The position numbers were made by a program, and so were the translations under genes. Below, piece by piece: positions 1-6,144 of a stretch of DNA of 7,192 nucleotides. Where the stretch lies: contig JAAZLP010000242.1 of the NCBI GenBank assembly GCA_012799265.1, positions 1-7,192 of the forward strand, written 5' to 3'. Positions within the stretch are counted from its first letter, which is position 1. Each line of letters opens with the position of its first letter. This DNA is from Phyllobacteriaceae bacterium (GTDB taxonomy: Bacteria > Pseudomonadota > Alphaproteobacteria > Rhizobiales > Devosiaceae). Under the pieces are notes generated by a model. That model saw only the letters and a program-made list of their open reading frames with translations, searched no databases and was not told the origin of the DNA.

Positions 1-96
1 AGCGCCGCCCAGACGAGCGCCGAGGTAAAGAACAATTTGGGCTGCGGAAAGAATGAACGAAACACCTGAGACTCCGGAGTCTGGGACTTGCGTCAT
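1..96 (-). CDS. Possible 5' end of a divergent gene, unknown membrane protein (runs off left edge)
   Basis: From an ATG at 96-94 the minus strand stays open for 32 codons to the window edge. It begins MTQVPDSGVSGVSF and continues into a hydrophobic stretch (about residues 14-32, FILSAAQIVLYLGARLGGA) that would suit a first membrane helix with small-residue spacing. A TAG lies directly before the ATG in frame, so no earlier start is possible. Points against: no convincing Shine-Dalgarno sequence is visible, and the third codon positions are poorer in G/C than in the neighbouring genes. I do not recognise a family from 32 residues. Alternatively this stretch is simply intergenic DNA upstream of ttcA. 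The plus strand is also open over the first tens of bases, so the tail of an upstream plus-strand gene is possible. Confidence 0.3.
   Translation of the reverse strand, partial: MTQVPDSGVSGVSFILSAAQIVLYLGARLGGA
69..82. repeat. 14-bp perfect palindrome
   Basis: AGACTCCGGAGTCT reads the same on both strands with no spacer, centred between 75 and 76. It lies upstream of ttcA and inside the possible divergent reading frame. It could be an operator for a dimeric regulator or could be chance. Nothing else in the window repeats it as far as I can see. Confidence 0.5.
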
Positions 97-239
97 CTAA
101 CTGCGACACAAGGTCCGAAACAAGGACGCCGAGCCGGCACAAGATTAAGCTTTGGTAGGGTTCTGGGGCGTCTCTGTGACTTCCCATCCCTATCAAGGGG
201 CGCTATCAGCTAGTGCTCTTATACAGAAGCGAGTTTGCC

Positions 240-1106
240 ATGAGTGCGGCGATGGAAGCCCCTGCCATTCCGGAAGACGATATTGATTCCGGCGCCCATC
301 CCATCTTCGCCAATGCGCCCCGTAGCGGCGAGTTCAACAAGCTGCGCAAGCGCCTGATCCGCAATACCCGCGAAGCGCTGGAAAAGTTCGGCATGGTGCG
401 CCCCGGGGACAAGTGGCTGATCGCCCTGTCAGGCGGCAAGGACAGCTATGGCCTTCTCGCGCTGCTGCTCGATCTCAAATGGCGGGGCCTTTTGCCGGTG
501 GAACTGCTCGCCTGCAATCTCGATCAGGGTCAGCCGAACTTTCCCAAGCATATCCTGCCGGAATTTCTGACCAGTCTCGGTATCGAGCACCGCATCGAAT
601 ATCAGGACACCTATTCCATCGTCACCGACAAGCTGCCAGCGGGGGCGACATACTGCTCACTCTGTTCGCGTCTGCGTCGCGGCAATCTCTACCGCATCGC
701 ACGTGAAGAGGGCTGTACGGCCCTGGTGCTTGGCCACCATCGCGACGACAGCCTCGAGACGTTCTTCATGAATCTCTTCCATGGCGGCAAGCTCGCTGCC
801 ATGCCGCCCAAGCTGGTCAATGACGAGGGCGATCTGGAAGTGCTGCGCCCGCTTATCTACTGCGCCGAAGAGGATCTGCAGCGCTTCTCTGACGCTATGC
901 AGTTCCCAATCATTCCCTGCGATCTCTGCGGCTCGCAGGACGGCCTCCAGCGCAATGTCACCAAGGCCATGCTGACGGACATGGAACGCGCCATGCCGGG
1001 CCGCAAGGACGTGATGATCCGCGCCTTGGGCAACATCAATCCGAGCCATATGCTCGACCCGAAACTCTTCGATTTCGCCAGCCTCTCCCCCAACCCAAAG
1101 GAATAA
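240..1106 (+). CDS. ttcA: tRNA 2-thiocytidine(32) synthetase TtcA
   Basis: TtcA replaces the C2 oxygen of cytidine 32 in the anticodon loop of certain tRNAs with sulfur. It is a cytoplasmic ATP-dependent enzyme that activates the base by adenylation and carries a [4Fe-4S] cluster. With the ATG at 240 the protein is 288 residues. The PP-loop ATP-binding motif SGGKDS is at about 64-69, the first CxxC (YCSLC) at 139/142, HHRDD at 166-170, and a second Cys pair (PCDLCGSQ) at 227/230. In the family the first CxxC plus one downstream Cys hold the cluster, so all ligands appear present. An in-frame GTG at 213 would add nine residues, but ATG 240 has a GAG 6 nt upstream and is preferred. The gene is followed 4 nt later by the phosphatase gene, probably in one transcript. 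Length is close to the E. coli protein (about 311). Confidence 0.95.
   Translation: MSAAMEAPAIPEDDIDSGAHPIFANAPRSGEFNKLRKRLIRNTREALEKFGMVRPGDKWLIALSGGKDSYGLLALLLDLKWRGLLPVELLACNLDQGQPNFPKHILPEFLTSLGIEHRIEYQDTYSIVTDKLPAGATYCSLCSRLRRGNLYRIAREEGCTALVLGHHRDDSLETFFMNLFHGGKLAAMPPKLVNDEGDLEVLRPLIYCAEEDLQRFSDAMQFPIIPCDLCGSQDGLQRNVTKAMLTDMERAMPGRKDVMIRALGNINPSHMLDPKLFDFASLSPNPKE
1097..1103 (+). promoter_or_regulatory. Shine-Dalgarno of the phosphatase gene, overlapping the ttcA end
   Basis: AAAGGAA sits 7 nt before the ATG at 1111 and is formed by the last coding codons of ttcA. This fixes the downstream start and suggests the two genes are translated from one mRNA. Confidence 0.7.
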
Positions 1107-1110
1107 AAGC

Positions 1111-1923
1111 ATGAATGTCGACCGTCTCGCCGCCATCCTCAAACAGGCGGCCCAGGAAGAAATCATGCCGCGCTTTCGGCGGCTGGACGACGGCGATATT
1201 CAGACCAAGACCGGCGCTTTCGATCTCGTAACCGAGGCCGACACAAATGCCGAGCGCGTCATCACAGCGGCGATCAATGCGCACCGTCCCGACTATCTGG
1301 TCATTGGTGAGGAGGCCGTAGCGGCAAACCCAGAACTCCTCCAGTCCAACCTCGAGGATCGAATCGTGATTTACGTCGATCCCGTTGATGGCACTGCCAA
1401 TTTTGCCGGTGGGTTGCCGCTCTTTGCCGTTATGGCCTCGGTGGTACAGAACGGCGAAACGGTGGCGGGTGTAATCTACGATCCGGTCGGCGATGACGTG
1501 CTGATGGCAGAATGCGGCTGCGGGACGTGGCAGGTTTTCCCCGATGGGCGCACCATCCGCCAGAAGTTCGCCGATCCGGTTCCGCTGTCTGAAATGGGTG
1601 GCCTCGCCTCCACGAGCTTCCTGCCAGTCGATCAGCGCGCTGTGGTTCTGGGCAACCTTGCCAAGGTCAAGATGCTCGCGTCCTATCGCTGTGCCGGCCA
1701 TGAGTATCGCTATGCCGCTGGCGGCAATATCCACTTCCTCGCCTATGGCAAGCTGATGCCTTGGGACCACGTCGGTGGCGCGCTGATGATGCGCGAATGC
1801 GGCGCCCATGTCGCTAAGTTCGATGGTTCGGAATATCGTCCCAGCGATATCAGCGGTGGCCTGCTCGTCGCGCCGGATAAGGAAAGCTGGGACGAACTCA
1901 AGCGCGACGTTTTCACGGTCTGA
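1111..1923 (+). CDS. Inositol monophosphatase family protein
   Basis: This is a Mg2+-dependent, lithium-sensitive-type sugar/nucleotide phosphomonoesterase of the IMPase/FBPase fold, 270 residues, cytoplasmic. The N-terminal signature GEEA is at 66-69 and the metal-binding motif DPVDGTANF at 90-98 (D90, D93, T95). The C-terminal metal-binding segment PWDHVGGALMMRECGA (D219) is at 217-232. The conserved K33-T-x-x-D38 region with TEAD follows the usual pattern. All catalytic metal ligands of the family are present, so it should be active. Substrate cannot be read from sequence: inositol-1-phosphate, histidinol phosphate (HisN-type) and 3'-phosphoadenosine 5'-phosphate are all hydrolysed by relatives. 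Its tight coupling to ttcA (4-nt gap) says co-expression but no obvious shared pathway. It ends 25 nt before a strong terminator. Confidence 0.9.
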   Translation: MNVDRLAAILKQAAQEEIMPRFRRLDDGDIQTKTGAFDLVTEADTNAERVITAAINAHRPDYLVIGEEAVAANPELLQSNLEDRIVIYVDPVDGTANFAGGLPLFAVMASVVQNGETVAGVIYDPVGDDVLMAECGCGTWQVFPDGRTIRQKFADPVPLSEMGGLASTSFLPVDQRAVVLGNLAKVKMLASYRCAGHEYRYAAGGNIHFLAYGKLMPWDHVGGALMMRECGAHVAKFDGSEYRPSDISGGLLVAPDKESWDELKRDVFTV

Positions 1924-1940
1924 GACCAGTGTCAGAGCCG

Positions 1941-1974
1941 AAAAAGTAAGGGTCCCGAAAGGGACCCTTTTTTA
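1941..1974. terminator. Bidirectional intrinsic terminator
   Basis: A 9-bp perfect stem (1948-1956 with 1961-1969) closes on a GAAA tetraloop. On the plus strand it is followed by six T (1968-1973). On the minus strand it is followed, after a few bases, by five T (complement of 1941-1945). It ends the ttcA-phosphatase transcript and the convergent Bcr/CflA gene, whose TAA stop (1972-1974) overlaps the plus-strand T tract. Confidence 0.93.
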
Positions 1975-3222
1975 GTGAGCATCAACCACAGGTGCATCGT
2001 CGGCATATTGTTCGCCAACGCCGAACAGCTTGCCCTTTTCTGCGATCAGAACGCAGCCCAAGGCCAGCAGACCCATGATCAGATAGCCTGCCGAAATGTT
2101 CAGTGCGGTGCCATCATAGGCCTGGCCGATGATCATGCCCATGATGGCTGCGCCGACGGTCTGGATAAAGCCGAAGGTGGCCGCTGCCGTACCCGCTACC
2201 TTGCCGAGTGGCTCCATGGACAGCGAATTCATGTTTGAGCTCGCCCAGCCAAAGGCAAAGAAAACCACCGCCAGAAGCGGATAGAAGACGATGAAAGGCA
2301 GCATGTCTGCGAGCGCCAAGGCCGTCATCACAGCGCCGCCCGCCGTATACGCCAAGATGGCACCATGCGAGAGACGGCGCATGCCGACGCGGCGGACCAC
2401 CCGCGAATTGGTGAACGACGAAACGGCCATCAGCCCAGCGATCGCGGCGAAGGCCACGGTGAACCACATGCCCAGCCCATAGGTCTCGACATAGACCTGC
2501 TGGGAAGAGTTGATGAAGCCCATCAGCGCGCCGAACAGGAACATGCCGGCGAGTCCATAGAAGATCGCCATGCGGTTGGTGAAGACGACGCGGAAGCCGT
2601 CAACGACGGCACCAGCGCTCAGCGGGCGACGCTTGTCCAAGGGCAGGGTTTCGGGCAGCTTGAAGTAGGCCCAGGTGGAGATCGCCGCAGCCAGCACGCC
2701 CATGAAAATGAAGATTGTCTGCCACGGTCCCGTCAGCAGCAGGATCTGGCCAATGCCCGGCGCCACGATGGGAATGGCCATGAACACCATGAAGGTCAGC
2801 GACATGACTTCCGCCATTTCACGGCCCGAATATTTGTCGCGCACGATGGCGGTGGTGATCACGCGGGCACTGGCCGCGCCGACGCCCTGAATGAAGCGCA
2901 GAACGAGGAGAGTGGTGAAGTCCGTGGCAAAGGCTGCAGCGATAGCCGCGACGATATAGAGCGCGATGCCGGCCAGCATCGGTGCACGACGCCCAAATCG
3001 ATCCGTCAGCGGGCCAAAGGCAAGCACAGCGATGCCCATGCCCAGCATGTAGGACGTGATGACGAACTGCCGCTCGTTCTCATTCGCCACGCCCAGCGCC
3101 TCGCCCATATAGGGCAGGGCGGGCAGCATTACGTCCACGGCGATGGCGTTCATCGTCATCAGGGCCGCAATGAGGGCAATAAAATGAGGGCGCGATAGCT
3201 CGCGTGTGAAGTGGTTTGTCAT
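1972..3222 (-). CDS. MFS multidrug exporter, Bcr/CflA family
   Basis: Inner-membrane proton-driven drug:H+ antiporter of the DHA1 Bcr/CflA type, 416 residues, usual length for the family, with about twelve hydrophobic segments. TM1 carries the acidic D30 followed by LPALP, typical of Bcr/CflA. MFS motif A (GPLTDRFGRR) is at 70-79 between TM2 and TM3. Motif B (RFIQGVGAA) is at 109-117 in TM4, and the antiporter motif C (APGIGQ) at 154-159 in TM5. In the C-half, MEPLGKVAGTAAATFG at 336-351 matches the Bcr-type TM10-11 region. Relatives export bicyclomycin, chloramphenicol, florfenicol or sulfonamides; the substrate here is unknown. The start at 3222 has only a weak GAG-type ribosome site. The gene shares its strand with the second MFS gene upstream, 112 bp away, and ends at a strong bidirectional terminator. 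Confidence 0.92.
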   Translation of the reverse strand: MTNHFTRELSRPHFIALIAALMTMNAIAVDVMLPALPYMGEALGVANENERQFVITSYMLGMGIAVLAFGPLTDRFGRRAPMLAGIALYIVAAIAAAFATDFTTLLVLRFIQGVGAASARVITTAIVRDKYSGREMAEVMSLTFMVFMAIPIVAPGIGQILLLTGPWQTIFIFMGVLAAAISTWAYFKLPETLPLDKRRPLSAGAVVDGFRVVFTNRMAIFYGLAGMFLFGALMGFINSSQQVYVETYGLGMWFTVAFAAIAGLMAVSSFTNSRVVRRVGMRRLSHGAILAYTAGGAVMTALALADMLPFIVFYPLLAVVFFAFGWASSNMNSLSMEPLGKVAGTAAATFGFIQTVGAAIMGMIIGQAYDGTALNISAGYLIMGLLALGCVLIAEKGKLFGVGEQYADDAPVVDAH

Positions 3223-3251
3223 GTTTGAAGCTCGTCAGGGCCGAGGGAGGA

Positions 3252-3279
3252 GGCCCCGGCCTTAGGAATTGCCGGGACC
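3252..3279 (-). repeat. GC-rich hairpin in the leader of the Bcr/CflA exporter gene
   Basis: On the minus strand GGTCCCGGC (3279-3271) pairs with GCCGGGGCC (3260-3252). This gives nine pairs with one G-U and a 10-nt loop. No T run follows, so it is not a classical terminator. It lies about 30 nt before the exporter ATG and could be an attenuator or leader structure. Confidence 0.4.
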
Positions 3280-3312
3280 ATGAACCCCTTATACACATTT
3301 GGCAAGCCATCA

Positions 3313-3328
3313 ATCGGCATTCGCCGAT
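3313..3328 (-). terminator. Weak hairpin just downstream of the second MFS gene
   Basis: ATCGGC and GCCGAT form a 6-bp perfect stem with a 4-nt loop, beginning 6 nt after the stop codon at 3335-3337 in minus-strand direction. No clear T tract follows (TTGATGG). It may be a weak or Rho-assisted end, or an mRNA 3' stabiliser. Confidence 0.3.
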
Positions 3329-3334
3329 GGAAGG

Positions 3335-4552
3335 TCAGGCTGTCTTGAGGGCGAAGTTTTTGTCGCTGCGCTCGTTGATCGGAATGTGGACGGCTGCCGA
3401 GGCCAGGCCCAGCGCAATGCCCAGATACCAGACCAGGTCATAGGCCCCGGTGAGGTCATAGACATAGCCGCCCAGCCAGACGCCGACGAAGGAGCCGATC
3501 TGGTGGCTGAGGAAGGCGATGCCATAGAGCATGCCCATATAGCGCGGTCCAAAGAAGACGGTCACGAGCCCCGCGGTGAGCGGCACCGTCGAGAGCCAGA
3601 GCAGGCCCATGGACGCGGCAAAGGCATAGGCGGTCCACTCGCTGACCGGGAACAGCAGGAAGGCGGCGATGGCAATGGCACGCAGGAAATAGATGCTGGC
3701 AAGCAACATCTGCTTGGGCAGGCGGCTACCCAGCCAGCCGGACATCAGCGAACCGACAATGTTGAAGAGGCCGATCACCGCGATGGTCCAGCTGCCGACT
3801 TCCGGCGTCAGGCCGCACTGCACCAGATAGGCCGGCATGTGCACATTGATAAAGGCCAGGTGGAAGCCGCAGACGAAGAAGCCGATTACCAGCAGGCGAT
3901 AAGAGCCATAGCCCCAGGCGCGCGACAGGGCCTCCATAAAGCGCAGGTCGGCCTGACCGGGTACGGATGCCGCGCGACCGCGCAGCAGGGCCGAGAGCGG
4001 AATGATCAGCAGCAGGATCGCCCCGATCCAGACCAGCGCCATCTGCCAGCCAAAGGCTGAGATAAAGCCTTGGCCGAGGGGGGCAAATATGAACTGGCCG
4101 GCCGACGACGCCGCCGTGGCGATGCCAAAGACCATGCTGCGCTTTTCTTCCGGGACGACGCGCCCGAAGGCGGCCATGACGACACCGAAAGAGGCGATGG
4201 CAATGCCGACACCGGTGACGACGCCCGCCGTCACGGTCATGGTCAGCGTATCGGGCGAAAAGGCCATGCCCAGCACGCCGAGTGCATAAATTAGGCCGCC
4301 AAAGGCGAGGACACGGCCAGAGCCATACTTGTCGGCCATCCCGCCAGCGAAGGGCTGGGCGATGCCCCAGGCAAGGTTCTGCACGGCCATGGCCATGCCC
4401 CATTGCTCGCGGGTCAGCCCAAGGTCTTCGGTCACCGGCAAGGTGAAAAGGCCAAAAGAACCGCGCGTGCCAAAGCCGATGGCGGCGATGATGCAGCCTG
4501 CAAGGATAACCAGCGGAACGGGGAGCGCAGGGCGCGTGGCGGTGGCAGTCAT
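3335..4552 (-). CDS. MFS transporter, monocarboxylate/YcxA-like
   Basis: Inner-membrane secondary transporter of 405 residues with about twelve hydrophobic segments. TM1 contains GFGTRGSFGLF (26-36) with a buried R30, a pattern seen in the monocarboxylate porter/OFA/YcxA-like branch. A modified motif A, GGMADKYGSGR, is at 70-80. TM4 is a glycine-rich helix (TGVGIAIASFG, 113-123). The second half starts with GFFVCGFHLAFINVHMPAYL at 224-243, whose paired histidines (H231, H238) resemble this same branch. The family moves small organic acids or related anions, but the substrate cannot be assigned. Compared with its downstream neighbour it lacks the Bcr signatures, so the two are not a recent duplication. 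Start at 4552 is the first ATG after the divergent region; its ribosome site is weak (TGAGACT). Confidence 0.85.
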   Translation of the reverse strand: MTATATRPALPVPLVILAGCIIAAIGFGTRGSFGLFTLPVTEDLGLTREQWGMAMAVQNLAWGIAQPFAGGMADKYGSGRVLAFGGLIYALGVLGMAFSPDTLTMTVTAGVVTGVGIAIASFGVVMAAFGRVVPEEKRSMVFGIATAASSAGQFIFAPLGQGFISAFGWQMALVWIGAILLLIIPLSALLRGRAASVPGQADLRFMEALSRAWGYGSYRLLVIGFFVCGFHLAFINVHMPAYLVQCGLTPEVGSWTIAVIGLFNIVGSLMSGWLGSRLPKQMLLASIYFLRAIAIAAFLLFPVSEWTAYAFAASMGLLWLSTVPLTAGLVTVFFGPRYMGMLYGIAFLSHQIGSFVGVWLGGYVYDLTGAYDLVWYLGIALGLASAAVHIPINERSDKNFALKTA

Positions 4553-4647
4553 TGTACGAGTCTCAGGGGATCAGGAGAGAAGACTACGCCCCCCATGCCA
4601 TCGCGCAAAGTGATATTCCTCAATGGAGCTCATCACTGATCCTGATG

Positions 4648-4667
4648 GGTTGACCTTCGGGTCAATC
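4648..4667. repeat. Inverted repeat TTGACC-TTCG-GGTCAA in a divergent promoter region
   Basis: A 6-bp perfect inverted repeat (4650-4655 with 4660-4665) around TTCG is extended by a G-T and a G-C pair to an 8-bp stem. In RNA, a C(UUCG)G loop is exceptionally stable. It lies in the 146 bp between the divergent MFS gene (start 4552) and the Dabb gene (start 4699). Each arm reads TTGACC, close to a -35 box, on its own strand, but I see no good -10 at the right distance. It may be an operator, a leader hairpin or both. Confidence 0.5.
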
Positions 4668-4698
4668 GGGCAGACACAGTGCCTGAATTGAGTTTGCC

Positions 4699-5010
4699 AT
4701 GATCCGACACATTGTTTTCTTCACTGCCAAGTCGCCCGAAAACATCGATGCCATCTGCGAAGGCCTCGCTCTTTTGGCCGCGATTCCCCACAGCATAACC
4801 TTCGAGGTTACCCGTAACAGCCGCGTCGACCTCTACGGCAATGACATTGACGTCGTGGTCTATGGCGAGTTCGCGGATCAGGAAGCGCTTGATGCCTTCA
4901 AGGCCCATCCCAATTACGCCGAATCCGTTCGGCGCGTCCGACCGCTGCGCGATATTCGCTATGCTGCCGATATCGTTGTTCCAGAAAAGCAAGAAGGCCC
5001 CGCCACTTAG
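4699..5010 (+). CDS. Dabb (stress-responsive A/B barrel) domain protein
   Basis: A 103-residue single-domain protein of the dimeric alpha/beta-barrel (ferredoxin-like) fold. It opens with the Dabb strand MIRHIVFFTAK (1-11, conserved H4). A helix with LLAAIPHSITFEV follows (25-37), then the D-V-V-V-Y-G-E-F strand (51-58). It ends with ADQEALDAFKAHPNYAE (59-75), matching the family's F.d.eal.aY..hP.H region, and a last strand through RDIRYAADIVV. Family members include plant stress proteins and polyketide or olivetolic acid cyclases, while most small bacterial ones have no known function. No catalytic role can be assigned here. The ATG at 4699 is preceded by GAGTTTGCC, the same nine bases as before ttcA. 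Its last codons form one arm of the hairpin that ends the convergent grxD gene. Confidence 0.85.
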   Translation: MIRHIVFFTAKSPENIDAICEGLALLAAIPHSITFEVTRNSRVDLYGNDIDVVVYGEFADQEALDAFKAHPNYAESVRRVRPLRDIRYAADIVVPEKQEGPAT

Positions 5011-5022
5011 GGCAGGGCCTTC
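4981..5022 (-). terminator. Intrinsic terminator of grxD, overlapping the Dabb gene end
   Basis: GAAGGCCC (4993-5000) pairs perfectly with GGGCCTTC (5015-5022). The stem continues past one C-A mismatch with GCC/GGC (5002-5004 with 5011-5013). On the minus strand it is followed by TTGCTTTTCT, a T-rich tract, and starts 22 nt after the grxD stop. On the plus strand only AAATTCTG follows, so termination of the Dabb transcript here is probably weaker. Confidence 0.8.
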
Positions 5023-5044
5023 AAATTCTGATTCCGCTTGAAGC

Positions 5045-5380
5045 TTAGGCCGACTGCTTCACGGCAATGCCGGCCTGCTGCAGGTGCTGGGCCAGTTCGC
5101 CCGACTGAAACATTTCTCGGGTGATGTCGGCGCCGCCGATGAATTCACCCTTCACATAGAGCTGGGGAATGGTCGGCCAGTTGGTATAGGCCTTGATCCC
5201 GTCGCGCAGCTCTGCGCTCTCCAGGACATTGGCGCTGTCGAATTCGACGCCGAGATAGTTGAGGATCTGGACGACCTGGCCGGAGAAGCCGCACTGCGGG
5301 AAATCGGGCGTGCCCTTCATGAAGAGGAACACGTCATTATTCTTCACCTTGTCGTCGATGAAGGCGTTGATATCGGTCAT
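5045..5380 (-). CDS. grxD: Monothiol glutaredoxin, Grx4/Grx5 type (GrxD)
   Basis: Cytoplasmic CGFS-type glutaredoxin, 111 residues (family about 105-115). It binds a glutathione-ligated [2Fe-2S] cluster as a homodimer or as a heterodimer with BolA, and moves clusters to target proteins. The active site CGFS is at 30-33 inside MKGTPDFPQCGFS (21-33), with the glutathione-contacting K22. The cis-proline segment WPTIPQLYVKGEFIGGADI is at 68-86, with the GG-D glutathione-binding turn at 82-85. All hallmark residues are present. A good ribosome site GAAAGG (5394-5389) lies 8 nt before the ATG. The probable partner gene bolA is on the same strand upstream, separated by two genes. The 137 bp before grxD hold a plausible separate promoter, and a terminator follows its stop. 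Confidence 0.96.
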   Translation of the reverse strand: MTDINAFIDDKVKNNDVFLFMKGTPDFPQCGFSGQVVQILNYLGVEFDSANVLESAELRDGIKAYTNWPTIPQLYVKGEFIGGADITREMFQSGELAQHLQQAGIAVKQSA

Positions 5381-5432
5381 GGGAGAAGCCTTTCAAAAGT
5401 CCGGGGTCAAGGGCCGGCTGAATTCGCCCTCT

Positions 5433-5460
5433 AAATAAGATAGCACCCCGTCACTGTCGA
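5433..5460 (-). promoter_or_regulatory. Candidate grxD promoter
   Basis: On the minus strand TCGACA (5460-5455) and TTATTT (5438-5433) are separated by 16 nt, loosely matching -35 and -10 boxes. They lie 50-80 nt before the grxD ATG. The -10 region (CTATCTTATTTAG) is strikingly A/T-rich for this GC-rich DNA. The match is imperfect, so this is a candidate only. Confidence 0.35.
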
Positions 5461-5517
5461 GGGTGGTGTGCGAAGGCGTCGCGGATTGTTGTTTCGTTAC
5501 CCGCAGTCGAACGAGCA

Positions 5518-6144
5518 CTAGCGCAACCGTTCGGCGATCCAGCCATGGCTGAGTACATCATCATTGCCGGTAAAGAGCACTGTCTCCCAACCATGGGACT
5601 TGGCAACGTCCAGCACCTTCTGTGTGTCGTCGAAGAACAGCGGAGGCTCGTCAAACCTGCCCATGCGATCGTCGGCAAACTCGAAAAAGCCGCGATGCGC
5701 CTTGGTCATGCCGGCGCGCGCCGAATAGAAAATGTCCTCGAATAGCGCGCCGAGCCCCATAGTCGTCCAAAGCCACTGGGCGCGCATGTGGTCCTGATTG
5801 GTGGCGATGAAGAGCCTGACGTCAGGATGTGCCTTGAGCCGCTTGATGGTTTCGACTAGCTCAAGATTGAGCGTCGCGTAGTGATTGAGCCAGAGATCGG
5901 CGAAGGCCATGGTCGAGCCTTTGTAGCCCATGCCCGACAGGCGCTTGTCCAGCGCCTCCATCATCGGCGTCTGGCCGATCAGCACCTTCTTCATAAAGAC
6001 GTCGAAGATGAATTCGCTCTGGAAGCGATCCGCATCCACGCCGACAGCCGCAAGTGCTTTGTCCCAGCTTTCGCGCTGATCGGGGCGAGCGTGATAGCCA
6101 TGGATCAGCACGCCATCGACGTCGAACACGACGGCTCGTGTCAT
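5518..6144 (-). CDS. HAD superfamily hydrolase
   Basis: Cytoplasmic haloacid-dehalogenase-like phosphatase, 208 residues. Motif I is FDVDGVL (7-13) with nucleophile D8 and acid/base D10. A helical cap (about 20-90) is of the subfamily I type. Motif II is ATNQ (T115), the motif III lysine is probably K148 (GMTKAHRGFF), and motif IV is FFDD (D172, D173) before a sequence of the DTxxxxxxAxxxGW type. All four motifs are intact, so phosphatase activity is expected; the substrate is unknown, since relatives act on sugar phosphates, phosphoglycolate or nucleotides. The ATG at 6144 overlaps the stop of the preceding gene (ATGA), so it is probably translationally coupled to the DUF6665-like gene and bolA. 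It is the last gene of that tight cluster, with grxD 137 bp further on. Confidence 0.9.
   Translation of the reverse strand: MTRAVVFDVDGVLIHGYHARPDQRESWDKALAAVGVDADRFQSEFIFDVFMKKVLIGQTPMMEALDKRLSGMGYKGSTMAFADLWLNHYATLNLELVETIKRLKAHPDVRLFIATNQDHMRAQWLWTTMGLGALFEDIFYSARAGMTKAHRGFFEFADDRMGRFDEPPLFFDDTQKVLDVAKSHGWETVLFTGNDDVLSHGWIAERLR

Noticed and set aside
213..239. GTG at 213 as the ttcA start
   Set aside because: It adds nine residues with no family match; the ATG at 240 has a GAG at suitable distance.
1036..1809. Minus-strand open frame of 257 codons
   Set aside because: Antisense to the phosphatase gene, which carries all IMPase motifs; the frame itself shows none.
2365..3198. Long plus-strand open frame of 277 codons
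   Set aside because: It lies wholly antisense to the Bcr/CflA exporter gene, and its translation is rich in His, Asp, Gly, Gln and Arg with no domain pattern, as expected of a shadow frame in GC-rich DNA.
3080..3313. 77-codon minus-strand frame across the start of the exporter gene
   Set aside because: It overlaps the exporter N-terminus in another frame, has no domain pattern, and covers a region explained by a leader.
3299..4060. Long plus-strand open frame of 253 codons
   Set aside because: Antisense to the second MFS gene, with low-complexity charged composition and no recognisable fold; the minus strand has clear MFS motifs.
3726..4403. Minus-strand open frame of 225 codons
   Set aside because: Same strand as the second MFS gene but another frame, with Arg/Gly/His-rich sequence lacking the hydrophobic periodicity of the real product.
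1972..4552. The two adjacent MFS genes as a tandem duplication
   Set aside because: Their motif A, TM1 and C-half signatures belong to different MFS branches, so they are not recent copies.
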